The notes under the pieces: generated by a model | Seen by the model: only the letters and a program-made list of their open reading frames with translations | Database searches by the model: none | Told to the model about the DNA's origin: nothing | Assembly (NCBI GenBank): GCA_002373775.1 | Contig: DFJW01000085.1 | Coordinates: 20,332 to 56,640, forward strand | Source: Ruminococcus flavefaciens | GTDB lineage: Bacteria > Bacillota > Clostridia > Oscillospirales > Ruminococcaceae | Length of the DNA: 36,309 bases | Reading direction: 5' to 3' | Position numbers and translations under genes: made by a program | Part shown: positions 15,825 through 24,045 of the stretch, piece after piece | Numbering within the stretch: position 1 is the stretch's first letter | Layout: the number at the start of each line of letters is the position of its first letter

Positions 15825-16994
15825 ATGAGGATCAGGATCAAAAGACGGCATATAGTTATAGCAGCTGTCAATGCGGCAGCACTGATCGCATGCGGCGCAC
15901 TGACTTTTGCCGGAAGCCGTCTGGCTAAGTCCCAGAGCTATAACTTTGCTGCCGAACGCTGGAAAAACGGCAGCAGCGACAGCTACACACAGGTCAGCTG
16001 CTTCTTTACGGAAGACGCCGGCATAAATGTGGATCAGCTGGATTCCCTGCGCGGACAGCTCATTTCAAAGCTGAAAGAGGCGGCAGTGGAACAGGAAGCC
16101 GGAAAGACTCTGTGTCCGGACGCATACAGTGCGGATATAGGGAAGTTTCTGGTGGAAAGCGATGACGGCGTCGGAAAAGAAGCTGAGCTTACCGCTGTGG
16201 GAGGAGAGTTCTTCCTCTTCCATGATTTCTCACTGCGCAGCGGAGCTTTCTTCAGCAGATACGATGTGATGCAGGACGGCGCAGTGATCGACAGGTCGCT
16301 TGCATTCGCACTGTACGGCTCGGATAATGTAGCCGGTATGGATATATACATAAACAATATAAGATGCTATATCTCGGGCGTCATAGATGATCCGTCCGGG
16401 AAGTACGAAAAGGAATGTGCCGGAGACACCGCAAGGGCTTATGTCTCTTACAGCATAGCCTCACAGCTCATGGGAGCAGGTATTGAAGGCGAAGGATTCA
16501 GTACCATAACCTGCTATGAATGTGTATCGCCTGATCCGGTCGAGGATTTCGGCTATACGAGCATTAAGGAAATAATGGAGAATAACTACGGCGATAAGGC
16601 TGAAGTGGTGAACAACACCACACGCTTTGATGCGAAAAAACGTGCAAAGGCTGCAAAAAAGCTTTACCGCACGGCAGTCAAGGACAGCACTATAAAGTAT
16701 CCTTACTGGGAGAATGCTTCGAGAATGGCTGAGTTCAGAGTGTCACAGCTTTACGGAGCAAGGAAAAAGATATTCATTATCCCCATACTCACAGCGCTGT
16801 GGCTGCTGTTCATTCTGGTCAGGGCATACATGAAGAACGATCAGAAGATAAAAGCGAAGGTGAGCGATATCCTGCATGCGCCTTCGGAAAAAATAAAAAG
16901 AAAAAGATATGACAGGCTTACAAAAGAAAGTAATATAAATAACGAACAGGCTGCGGATGCGCCTGAGATCACAGATACGGAGGAAATCAAATGA
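15825..16994 (+). CDS. Bitopic protein resembling the MacB extracytoplasmic domain, without an FtsX core
   Basis: This 389-aa protein has a transmembrane helix at about residues 9-31, a large extracytoplasmic domain (about 32-312), a second helix (about 314-335) and a charged cytoplasmic tail. The topology and segments such as FFSRYDVMQDGAVIDRSLAFALYGSDNVAGMDIYINN recall the MacB_PCD domain of MacB/FtsX permeases (start-up 'gets displaced... new position... property written to' pattern). The three-helix FtsX core and the ATPase are absent. It overlaps the binding-protein gene by 4 bp (ATGA). TTG 15822 is possible, but ATG 15825 is preferred, with GGCGGTG upstream. The domain assignment is by eye and moderate. 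Pairing with the MFP adaptor encoded next door supports it. Confidence 0.6.
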   Translation: MRIRIKRRHIVIAAVNAAALIACGALTFAGSRLAKSQSYNFAAERWKNGSSDSYTQVSCFFTEDAGINVDQLDSLRGQLISKLKEAAVEQEAGKTLCPDAYSADIGKFLVESDDGVGKEAELTAVGGEFFLFHDFSLRSGAFFSRYDVMQDGAVIDRSLAFALYGSDNVAGMDIYINNIRCYISGVIDDPSGKYEKECAGDTARAYVSYSIASQLMGAGIEGEGFSTITCYECVSPDPVEDFGYTSIKEIMENNYGDKAEVVNNTTRFDAKKRAKAAKKLYRTAVKDSTIKYPYWENASRMAEFRVSQLYGARKKIFIIPILTALWLLFILVRAYMKNDQKIKAKVSDILHAPSEKIKRKRYDRLTKESNINNEQAADAPEITDTEEIK

Positions 16995-19351
16995 AGAAGA
17001 GAATGACAGCCCGCATGTCTGCGGTAATGGCAGCAGCAGTTGTGTGTATGTCCGGTGTTTCGTGCGGAAATAAAGAAGGCACAAAGAGCGAGGTGACAGC
17101 GGACCAGATCATAAGCAATTCGTACAAAGCGACAGATTTTGACGTTGAGTTCGATAAAGACGCTGATCTCGACAGTGCATATACACTCGGCGGTGACAGA
17201 GTGCTTCTCAGCGCATCTTGTTACTCAGAAGATAAATACGAGAGAAAATACTATATCACTGACTCTTCGTTTTCAGAGATGAAGCAGGTGGATATCAACT
17301 GCCCTGAAAGCACCGAAGATAAGGAGTACAATATTTGTGTGGCTCCCGGAACTGACGGAAAATTCTATGTTGCTATCGTGCTCACTGACCATGAAGGCAA
17401 GACTATGGATGACTTCGAGCAGAAAGACGGTTCCTTTGACTACGAAGCTTATATGATGGCTGCAAAGGTCAGCATAACTATCTACACCTATGATTCGGAA
17501 GGAAAGCAGGTATCCGAGAAGGAAGTGACCGGTCTCTATGAAGACGGCGAAGAGGCTAATCAGCTCTATTCGATGTACTATGCCGGAGATAAGTTCATAC
17601 TCTGTCTCGGCGGCATGGACGGACAGAGATATGCAATAGTGAACAGCGAGGGTGAATACCAAGGCGAGCTCGATATCTCAGACGAGACATGGATACAGAG
17701 CATAAATATGACTTCTGATGGCAGACTCTGCTGTTCTTACTGGGATGAAGGTATGAAATTATCGTTCATTGATCCCGATACTCTCGAACTGGGCGAAATG
17801 CTCGATTTGAAAGAGTCCGACTTCGGTGAACTGATGATGGGCGGAGGCGACTATCTGCTCTATGCTAATTCTCATCTCGGCCTTGTGGGAATAAAGGAAG
17901 ACGGAACTGCTGAGGAAGTTGTCAACTGGCTGGATTCTGACATAGATCCTGATAAGGTGCGCTGCGTCATACCTGTTGACGGCGGAGAATTCGTGATATT
18001 CTGTCAGGACTGGGAATCCGGCGAATCCACATTCAGCCGTCTGTCAAAGCGCGATTCATCTGAGATGAAGGAGCAGAAGGTAATAACAGTCGCTGTTCAG
18101 TGGGCTGACAATTCCATTACTGCGAAAGTGAACGACTTCAACAAGTCCAACACCGATTACCGTATCAAGCTCGTGGATTACAGCAAGTATGAAGATTACG
18201 ATTATGAAAATGAAAAGATAAACAACTCCGCTGACAAACAGCTCAAACTTGATATCGTATCCGGAAACGCGCCTGATATGATAGTCGGAAGTAATAATCT
18301 GAGTGCTATCCCTCAGCTGGCTTCAAAGGGCGTTTATACGGACCTCTATAAATTCCTTGATGAAGACAAGGAACTCAGCAGGGATGATATCATGCCCAAT
18401 ATCCTTGAAGCCGGAGAATACGACGGCAAGCTGTTATCGCTTTCAGCTTCATTCACAGTGAATACATTTGCTGTGAAGTCGAAGTTATGGGATAAGGATT
18501 CATGGACTGTAGATGAACTGATAGACACATACAAGAGCATGCCTGAGGGCACAAGTTTTACCGGCTGGGATACCAAGCAGAGTGTGCTCGGCGTATTCAT
18601 GGGAAGCATAACAGACTATATGGACGTCAAGAACGCTGAGTGCCATTTCGATTCTCCGGAATTCATAAAGATACTTGAATTCTGCAATACTTTCCCCGAT
18701 GAAACTGAAGAAGATGATTCTGCAATAGCATATGATGCTGAAGTGCCTTCAGATGACTATGAATACTCTTACCGCAAGGACAAGACAATGCTGTATGAGT
18801 TCATGTGGTCTGACCTGCGAGAGTATCAGTCTGTTGAGCAGGGAACTTTCGGAGAGCCTGTAAATCTCATAGGCTGCCCGGCAAGTGACGGCAACGGCGC
18901 ATATATCGAGCCGTATACCACATTCGCTATACTTGAGTCATCACCTTCAAAACAGGCTTGCTGGGACTTCCTGAAGATGTTCTTCACCGAAGAATATCAG
19001 GAAAGCTACCGCGTATGGGGATTCCCTTCATACATTCCGTCCTTCGAAAAGAAGGCAGATATGGCTATGCAGAAGAACTTCTACATGGACGAGAACAACA
19101 AGAAGATAGAATATGATGACACCTACTGGCTCGGTGACAAGGAATACACTATCGAACTCATGAAAAAAGAAAAGAGAGATGAGCTTGTTGAATACATAAA
19201 GGGCATCAGCAAGGTCCCTTATTATTCTGATGAGCCTATGAATATACTTATGGAAGAAGTAGAAGCCTACTTCAAGGGCGAAAAGAGCGCCCAGGAAACT
19301 GCAAGCATGCTTCAGGACCGCATCTCAGTCCTGCTCAGCGAACAGCAGTAA
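16991..19351 (+). CDS. Solute-binding lipoprotein with an N-terminal propeller-like domain
   Basis: This 786-aa lipoprotein has a signal peptide with lipobox GVSC and lipidated C25. Residues about 45-365 are made of repeated beta-rich units with phrases like SDGRLCCSYWDEG and DGGEFVIFCQDW, which look like a beta-propeller. Residues about 368-786 resemble a family 1/8 extracellular solute-binding protein: ITAKVNDFNKSNTDYRIKLVDYS, KLDIVSGNAPDMIVGS, KGVYTDLYKFLDED, and a late QACWDFLKMFFTEEYQ. Typical binding proteins of this kind are about 420-500 aa, so this one is a fusion. It is the last gene of the operon, overlaps the previous gene by 4 bp, and is followed by a strong terminator. It should capture the ligand for the MalF/MalG-type permeases. 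Confidence 0.85.
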   Translation: MKKRMTARMSAVMAAAVVCMSGVSCGNKEGTKSEVTADQIISNSYKATDFDVEFDKDADLDSAYTLGGDRVLLSASCYSEDKYERKYYITDSSFSEMKQVDINCPESTEDKEYNICVAPGTDGKFYVAIVLTDHEGKTMDDFEQKDGSFDYEAYMMAAKVSITIYTYDSEGKQVSEKEVTGLYEDGEEANQLYSMYYAGDKFILCLGGMDGQRYAIVNSEGEYQGELDISDETWIQSINMTSDGRLCCSYWDEGMKLSFIDPDTLELGEMLDLKESDFGELMMGGGDYLLYANSHLGLVGIKEDGTAEEVVNWLDSDIDPDKVRCVIPVDGGEFVIFCQDWESGESTFSRLSKRDSSEMKEQKVITVAVQWADNSITAKVNDFNKSNTDYRIKLVDYSKYEDYDYENEKINNSADKQLKLDIVSGNAPDMIVGSNNLSAIPQLASKGVYTDLYKFLDEDKELSRDDIMPNILEAGEYDGKLLSLSASFTVNTFAVKSKLWDKDSWTVDELIDTYKSMPEGTSFTGWDTKQSVLGVFMGSITDYMDVKNAECHFDSPEFIKILEFCNTFPDETEEDDSAIAYDAEVPSDDYEYSYRKDKTMLYEFMWSDLREYQSVEQGTFGEPVNLIGCPASDGNGAYIEPYTTFAILESSPSKQACWDFLKMFFTEEYQESYRVWGFPSYIPSFEKKADMAMQKNFYMDENNKKIEYDDTYWLGDKEYTIELMKKEKRDELVEYIKGISKVPYYSDEPMNILMEEVEAYFKGEKSAQETASMLQDRISVLLSEQQ

Positions 19352-19384
19352 AATATCAGCTTTCTTCACACATCACCTCCTTAT

Positions 19385-19430
19385 ACTCCCGGTCATTCGC
19401 GCCCGAACGACCGGGAGAGTTTGTTTTTAA
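19385..19430 (+). terminator. Terminator of the hybrid transporter operon
   Basis: ACTCCCGGTC and GACCGGGAG(A)GT form a long stem, extended inwards by TTCG/CGAA with one mismatch, and are followed by TTTGTTTTTAA. The T-run directly abuts the -35 box of purB. Confidence 0.9.
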
Positions 19431-19459
19431 TTGACAGATATGCAAATTAATGGTATAAT
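19431..19459 (+). promoter_or_regulatory. purB promoter, full consensus
   Basis: TTGACA (19431-19436), a 17-nt spacer and TATAAT (19454-19459) form a perfect sigma-A promoter that starts immediately after the upstream terminator. Confidence 0.88.
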
Positions 19460-19507
19460 TATAATGAAATAATTTGCGCTATGCGCTTGATAAAAGGAGT
19501 AATTGCT

Positions 19508-20947
19508 ATGAGCGGTAATACACACAGCTATGAAAGTCCATTCTGCACACGATATGCAAGTGAGGAGATGCAGTATATCTTCTCCGCTGATAAGAAGTTC
19601 ACAACATGGAGAAAACTCTGGGTGGCTCTTGCAAGAGCTGAGATGAAGCTCGGTCTGCCTGTGACTGAGGCACAGGTAAAGCAGCTGGAAGAGCATATCA
19701 ATGACATAGATTATGATATGGCTGCTGCACGCGAGAAGGAAGTCCGCCACGACGTTATGGCTCATGTATATACATACGGCAAGGCTTGTCCGGATGCGGC
19801 AGGCATAATCCACCTCGGAGCAACTTCATGCTATGTCGGTGACAATACAGATGTCATCATCATGCGTGATGCACTTCAAGTCATCCGCCGCAAGCTCATA
19901 AATGTCATGAACAACCTTGCAAAGTTCGCAAACGAATACAAGAACATGCCCTGCATGGCTTACACTCATCTCCAGCCTGCTCAGCCTACAACAGTGGGCA
20001 AGAGAGCTACGCTCTGGCTCAATGAGCTGCTCATGGATTTTGAGGAACTGGAATACCGTATCTCCAACCTCAGACTTCTCGGCTCAAAGGGCACTACAGG
20101 CACACAGGCTTCCTTTATGGAGCTTTTCGACGGAGATACCTCCAAGATAAAGGAACTTGAAAAGATGATAGCTGAGGAAATGGGATTCAGCGCAGTTGTC
20201 CCCGTTTCAGGTCAGACCTATTCAAGAAAGGCTGACTGGCAGGTGCTTTCCGTACTCAGCGGTATTGCACAGTCATGCAGCAAATTCTCCAACGACCTCC
20301 GCATACTCCAGAGTTTTGAAGAAATGGAAGAGCCCCGCGAAAAGTCCCAGATAGGTTCATCCGCTATGGCTTATAAGCGTAATCCCATGCGCTGTGAGAG
20401 AATAACTTCACTTGCAAGATATGTGATGATAGACGTTCTCAATCCCGCGTTCACATCAGGTACACAGTGGTTCGAGAGAACTCTCGATGACTCCGCAAAC
20501 AAGCGTATCTCAGTTGCTGAGGCATTCCTCGGCGTTGACGCTATCCTCAACATCATGATGAACGTAACAGACGGCATGGTGGTATATCCCGAGATAGTAC
20601 GCCGCCGTCTCATGGCAAAGCTTCCGTTCATGGCTACAGAGAATATCATGATGGACGCTGTAAAGAAGGGCGGAGACCGTCAGCAGCTCCACGAGCGCAT
20701 CAGAGAGTACTCAATGATCGCTGCTGAGCAGATAAAGATCTACGGAAAGGACAGCAACCTCTGCGAGCTCATCGTAAACGATCCCATGTTCATGATAACA
20801 AGAGAGGAACTGGAGGCTGTTCTCAAGCCTGAGAATTACATCGGAAGAAGCCCTCAGCAGGTGGACGAGTTCCTCAGCGAGTACATCAATCCCATACTTG
20901 AAGCAAACAAGGACATCCTCGGCGAGAACTTCGAGATGAAGAACTGA
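19508..20947 (+). CDS. purB: Adenylosuccinate lyase
   Basis: This cytoplasmic enzyme removes fumarate from SAICAR and from adenylosuccinate, serving both IMP synthesis and the last step to AMP. The 479-aa product carries the fumarase/aspartase-superfamily regions HLGATSCYVGDNTD, YTHLQPAQPTTVGKR and the signature loop GSSAMAYKRNP (G283 onward), where the catalytic serine sits. The superfamily pattern usually has Pro after the Met; here it is Ala, as in many PurB proteins of this size class. A longer frame begins at 19481, but AAGGAG (19494-19499) lies inside it, 8 nt before ATG 19508, which is the start. The next gene begins one base after its stop. Confidence 0.95.
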   Translation: MSGNTHSYESPFCTRYASEEMQYIFSADKKFTTWRKLWVALARAEMKLGLPVTEAQVKQLEEHINDIDYDMAAAREKEVRHDVMAHVYTYGKACPDAAGIIHLGATSCYVGDNTDVIIMRDALQVIRRKLINVMNNLAKFANEYKNMPCMAYTHLQPAQPTTVGKRATLWLNELLMDFEELEYRISNLRLLGSKGTTGTQASFMELFDGDTSKIKELEKMIAEEMGFSAVVPVSGQTYSRKADWQVLSVLSGIAQSCSKFSNDLRILQSFEEMEEPREKSQIGSSAMAYKRNPMRCERITSLARYVMIDVLNPAFTSGTQWFERTLDDSANKRISVAEAFLGVDAILNIMMNVTDGMVVYPEIVRRRLMAKLPFMATENIMMDAVKKGGDRQQLHERIREYSMIAAEQIKIYGKDSNLCELIVNDPMFMITREELEAVLKPENYIGRSPQQVDEFLSEYINPILEANKDILGENFEMKN

Positions 20948-20948
20948 T

Positions 20949-21971
20949 ATGAAAAGAGTATTTGCAGCACTCTCGGCTGTGCTTGTTATGCTTTCAGTCA
21001 CAGCCTGCGGAGATAAGGAAAGTGAAGGCAGTTCGTCAAAAAGAAGTTCAGCAGAAAGTCTGAGCGGAACATATCGCATTGCTGATATCGACGGGTTTGG
21101 AGATAGTGAATCCGGACCGATCAAAAGATTGATAGAATTCAGTGATGACGGCAGGTTTGAGATGTTTCTTTACAACGATGATTTAAGTGATAAGGAATAT
21201 TATAAAGAATACGGCTATATTGTAAAAGAGCCCGGGAACTATGATTATCATGATGGAGTGATAACTTTAACGTACGATCCTATCAATACCAAAGAAGAGC
21301 TTATCGAGCAATACCCGGAAAACTCAGAGATCGTTCCGGGCGAAGGCGGAAGAGATGCCGATTATTTTGAGAATGCGATCAAGAATATCAAGGATAGACG
21401 TGTGGAACAGCAAAGCATTAAATATGGTATAGCTGAGGATAATAATTCGTTCTATCAGATAGATGAGCCTCACCTTTTCAGAAAAGCTACATACAATGGC
21501 GTTTCACAAACTATTTGGGACGCTATAGGTAGAGACAATGATGAGTATAAAGCCATTTCTGAAATGGTCGAAGCATATTCTGATAACATTGATAAGTATT
21601 CTTTTTTCAGCTCTGATGATGAACTTAATGAAAATGTCAGCAATGAAGCCAAAGAGAATTTTAAAGAATATTTTGAGAAAGTGGCGAATGAGAAAGCAGC
21701 ATCATGGTCTCAGGATAACATTAGGACAGCTGAGGAAGGGTTCACAAGGAACTTTGACATCAGCAAGCATAGCTGGCTTATGGTTACAAGAGGAAAAGAT
21801 TTATATGCTTTTGTAGTTGGTGAAAGTATTGACAGTGATATATTTGGCAAATCATACACTTTCTGGCGTTATGAAAACCCGAATTCTTCGGCTTCACAGC
21901 TTGGCAATGAAATAACAGACAACTTCCACTCGATAAGAGACGTATACAACTACTATAAGAGCCTTGACTAA
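20949..21971 (+). CDS. Predicted lipoprotein of unknown function
   Basis: This 340-aa protein starts with a lipoprotein signal (MKRVFAALSAVLVMLSVTAC, C20 in VTAC) and a Ser/Lys linker. I do not recognise the rest. A segment at about residues 38-100 (LSGTYRIADIDGFG... LIEFSDDGRFEMFLYND... GVITLTYD) looks like a small beta-barrel found in many clostridial lipoproteins. The C-terminal half is charged and mixed alpha/beta. It follows purB by one base, with only a weak ribosome site inside purB, so translational coupling is likely. From about 21130 to 21860 the gene is clearly more A+T-rich than purB and uses more AT-ending codons, hinting at a different history or relaxed selection. A functional link to purine synthesis is not evident. 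Confidence 0.72.
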   Translation: MKRVFAALSAVLVMLSVTACGDKESEGSSSKRSSAESLSGTYRIADIDGFGDSESGPIKRLIEFSDDGRFEMFLYNDDLSDKEYYKEYGYIVKEPGNYDYHDGVITLTYDPINTKEELIEQYPENSEIVPGEGGRDADYFENAIKNIKDRRVEQQSIKYGIAEDNNSFYQIDEPHLFRKATYNGVSQTIWDAIGRDNDEYKAISEMVEAYSDNIDKYSFFSSDDELNENVSNEAKENFKEYFEKVANEKAASWSQDNIRTAEEGFTRNFDISKHSWLMVTRGKDLYAFVVGESIDSDIFGKSYTFWRYENPNSSASQLGNEITDNFHSIRDVYNYYKSLD

Positions 21972-21991
21972 TGGCTTTTTCACGCACTCCA

Positions 21992-22007
21992 CGGAGCGTA
22001 TACTCCG
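21992..22007 (+). other. Short hairpin in the gap before the XRE gene
   Basis: CGGAG and CTCCG close a 6-nt loop. A weaker AGCC/GGCT pairing followed by T5 directly over the lipoprotein stop codon (about 21959-21980) could end transcription inefficiently. Neither is convincing as a terminator. Confidence 0.3.
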
Positions 22008-22059
22008 CATAATACCGTAATTCTACGCCTCGTGGGTGTACTTTTTCTCCGCGGTATGG

Positions 22060-22065
22060 TACAAT
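22060..22065 (+). promoter_or_regulatory. Candidate extended -10 promoter of the XRE/zinc-ribbon gene
   Basis: TACAAT (22060-22065) is preceded by TG one base upstream (extended -10), with no good -35. The leader would be only about 18 nt and begin at the AAAGGAGG ribosome site. Confidence 0.4.
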
Positions 22066-22089
22066 TTTCTCAGAAAGGAGGACAATTGA

Positions 22090-22692
22090 ATGGATCAGGT
22101 AAAGATCGGAAAATTCATCTCTCAGATGAGAAAAGAAAAAGGACTTACACAGAAACAGCTCGGCGAGGAACTTCTTATCAGCGATAAGACAGTTTCAAAG
22201 TGGGAGACAGGCAAGGGTATGCCCGAAGTCTCTCTCATGCTGCCTCTCTGTGAGAAGTTGGGTATCAACGTAAATGAACTCCTCACGGGCGAGCGTATCC
22301 CTGAAGAGGACTACAAGAAGAAAGCGGAGGAAAATATTATGGATATCATGCGTGAAAAAGAAGAAAGCATCAAAAAAGTTATCATTGAGGCAGTCGCATT
22401 CGTTATCACACTTGCAGGCATGTCCCTTATTATGGTCGCAGGTCTGGCCGAGCTTGGAATATGGCAGAGGGGATTGCTTATCGCCATAGCCGTTATAGTT
22501 ATGGCAGGCGGTATCGCAGTCGGTGCTATGGCAGATATGAGCATAGGTACATTTGAGTGCAAGCACTGCGGAACACGTTTCGTTCCGTCTGCAACAAGCT
22601 ATATCTTCGGTGCTCATACTATAACAAGGAGAAGGCTCACATGCCCCAAGTGCGGCAAACGTTCTTACTGCAAGCACAGACTGACACACTGA
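22090..22692 (+). CDS. XRE regulator with two membrane helices and a C-terminal zinc ribbon
   Basis: This 200-aa protein has an N-terminal Cro/C1 helix-turn-helix (about residues 5-65, LTQKQLGEELLISDKTVSKWETGKG). A charged linker follows, then two transmembrane helices (about 97-120 and 127-150), and a C-terminal four-cysteine ribbon (CKHCG ... CPKCGKRSYC). The HTH resembles the common clostridial 'SDKTVSKWE' regulators often joined to membrane domains. The ribbon is unlikely to be outside the cell if it binds zinc; two helices return the chain to the cytoplasm, so both ends are predicted to be cytoplasmic. AGGAGG (22076-22081) lies 8 nt before the ATG. Its targets and signal are unknown. Confidence 0.85.
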   Translation: MDQVKIGKFISQMRKEKGLTQKQLGEELLISDKTVSKWETGKGMPEVSLMLPLCEKLGINVNELLTGERIPEEDYKKKAEENIMDIMREKEESIKKVIIEAVAFVITLAGMSLIMVAGLAELGIWQRGLLIAIAVIVMAGGIAVGAMADMSIGTFECKHCGTRFVPSATSYIFGAHTITRRRLTCPKCGKRSYCKHRLTH

Positions 22693-22698
22693 CAGATC

Positions 22699-22723
22699 AT
22701 CGGACGTGCTTTGCATGTCTGAT
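22699..22723 (+). other. Hairpin after the XRE/zinc-ribbon gene
   Basis: ATCGGACGTGC pairs with GCATGTCTGAT (two G-U pairs) around a TTT loop, 7 nt after the stop codon. There is no T-run, so it may be an mRNA 3'-end stabiliser rather than a terminator. Confidence 0.45.
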
Positions 22724-22744
22724 AGTAAAAGTATGATTTTATAT

Positions 22745-22768
22745 GCGGCGGCGGTATTCCGCTGCCGC
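22745..22768 (+). other. GC-rich hairpin before the membrane-anchored unknown gene
   Basis: GCGGCGGCGG pairs with CCGCTGCCGC (one G-U) around TATT, making a very stable 10-bp stem about 10 nt upstream of the AAGGAG ribosome site. It could affect translation of the next gene. Confidence 0.5.
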
Positions 22769-22789
22769 AAGATGATATAAGGAGTCGTA

Positions 22790-23518
22790 ATGAAAAAAAC
22801 ATTGACCATTTGCGGAGCAGTACTTGGGGGACTGCTCATTGCCGTGCTTGTGATATTCATATTCTTCCCCGGACTTCCGGAGTACTTCAAAGTGAAGAAG
22901 GATTATAAATACATCGACCGCACTATCGGCAGCTTTGATAAAGCTGATGTGCCGGTAAGCTTTTCGGCGCACACGATACGCGGTGTAAAACTCAGTGCAC
23001 CTATGGACTTTACGGAAAACGACCGCGGCAGCGCACTAAAGAACAGCAGCGGTGACACTGCGGTATTCATAATTGAACTGGACTCCGTTCAGAGTGCACA
23101 ATACGCAGATGCCGCCTATGAAGACGCCGGAGATAGCTGGTTCGGTCACAAGTACAGCGAGAGCGATTACCGCAGTTTCTTTGACAAGATAGATGCCGAG
23201 TATCCTGATCCGGAAGAGGCGAAGACAGATATCCTCTGGTTCTTCCGTGACGGTTTTACAGCCAAGGACTGCATACGTCTGCGCGGAAGGGATATGGACA
23301 TTTTCAAGGAACTTGCCGAAGATAAGGAGAAGGCATGGGAGACCGAGGATACATGGAAGATGTCCGGCGAAGGTTTCGAGGCTTATGTGTGCCAGAGCTC
23401 AGTCTGGACTGTGACCATATATCCCGACGGCGGAGGCAGCAAGTACATTTCAATTATGCTCAATCATGCTGATGACGATACTATCAGGCAGATCATCAGT
23501 TCTATTGAACTTGAATGA
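22790..23518 (+). CDS. Membrane-anchored protein of unknown function
   Basis: This 242-aa protein has one N-terminal membrane helix (about residues 5-27, ICGAVLGGLLIAVLVIFIFFPG) and a 210-residue domain that should face outside. There is no lipobox. The domain has beta-type segments such as HTIRGVKLSAPMDFTEN and a Trp/aromatic-rich middle, and ends ADDDTIRQIISSIELE. I do not recognise the family. AAGGAG lies 5 nt before ATG 22790. Its stop lies 11 nt before the rimM start, and the rimM ribosome site overlaps its stop codon, so the two genes are probably cotranscribed. I found no clear promoter of its own. Confidence 0.72.
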   Translation: MKKTLTICGAVLGGLLIAVLVIFIFFPGLPEYFKVKKDYKYIDRTIGSFDKADVPVSFSAHTIRGVKLSAPMDFTENDRGSALKNSSGDTAVFIIELDSVQSAQYADAAYEDAGDSWFGHKYSESDYRSFFDKIDAEYPDPEEAKTDILWFFRDGFTAKDCIRLRGRDMDIFKELAEDKEKAWETEDTWKMSGEGFEAYVCQSSVWTVTIYPDGGGSKYISIMLNHADDDTIRQIISSIELE

Positions 23519-23529
23519 GGAGAAAATAT

Positions 23530-24039
23530 ATGAAAAAAGAATATCTTGAAGCCGGAAAGATCGTTACGACTCATGGCATACGCGGCGAAGTCAAAGTAAT
23601 GCCGTACACTGATGTGCCGGAGCTGCTCTGTGAATTCGACAGGCTGTTCATAGGCAAAGCACACGAAGAGATAGGCGTGGAACGCGCAAGAGTTTTCAAG
23701 AGCACGGTGATAATGAAGCTGGAAGGCGTTGATACACCGGAGGCTGCCGAAAAACTCAGGAACAAGCTGCTGTATATGCACCGTGATGACCTTGAACTGG
23801 ATGAGGACACCTATTTCATACAGGACCTCATCGGAATGGAGGTCAGCGATGCCGATACGGGAGAAGTATACGGAAAGCTGGCGGATGTCATGCAGACCGG
23901 TGCAAATGACGTGTATGTGATAAAGGGCGAGAACAGGGAATATCTGGTGCCGGCTATCGCTGACGTCATAGTTTCCACTGATACCGGCAGCGGCAGGATG
24001 ACCATACGTCCTCTGCCCGGACTTTTCGACGAAGACTGA
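23530..24039 (+). CDS. rimM: Ribosome maturation factor RimM
   Basis: RimM binds the 30S subunit and ribosomal protein S19 during 16S rRNA processing in the cytoplasm. The 169-aa product has the N-terminal RimM beta-barrel (LEAGKIVTTHGIRGEVKVMPYTD) and the C-terminal PRC-barrel (YFIQDLIGMEVSDADTGEVYGKLADVMQTGANDVYVIKG... EYLVPAIADVI... LPGLFDED), both close to consensus. ATG 23530 has GAGGAG 7 nt upstream, overlapping the stop of the previous gene; the open frame further upstream lies outside the domain. Usually rimM lies between rpsP and trmD. Here it follows an unrelated membrane protein gene and ends at a terminator, so it has left that cluster. Confidence 0.95.
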   Translation: MKKEYLEAGKIVTTHGIRGEVKVMPYTDVPELLCEFDRLFIGKAHEEIGVERARVFKSTVIMKLEGVDTPEAAEKLRNKLLYMHRDDLELDEDTYFIQDLIGMEVSDADTGEVYGKLADVMQTGANDVYVIKGENREYLVPAIADVIVSTDTGSGRMTIRPLPGLFDED

Positions 24040-24045
24040 TAGCAA

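Noticed and set aside
22195..22890. A 231-codon reverse open frame
   Set aside because: It spans two convincing plus-strand genes and the hairpins between them, and resembles nothing.
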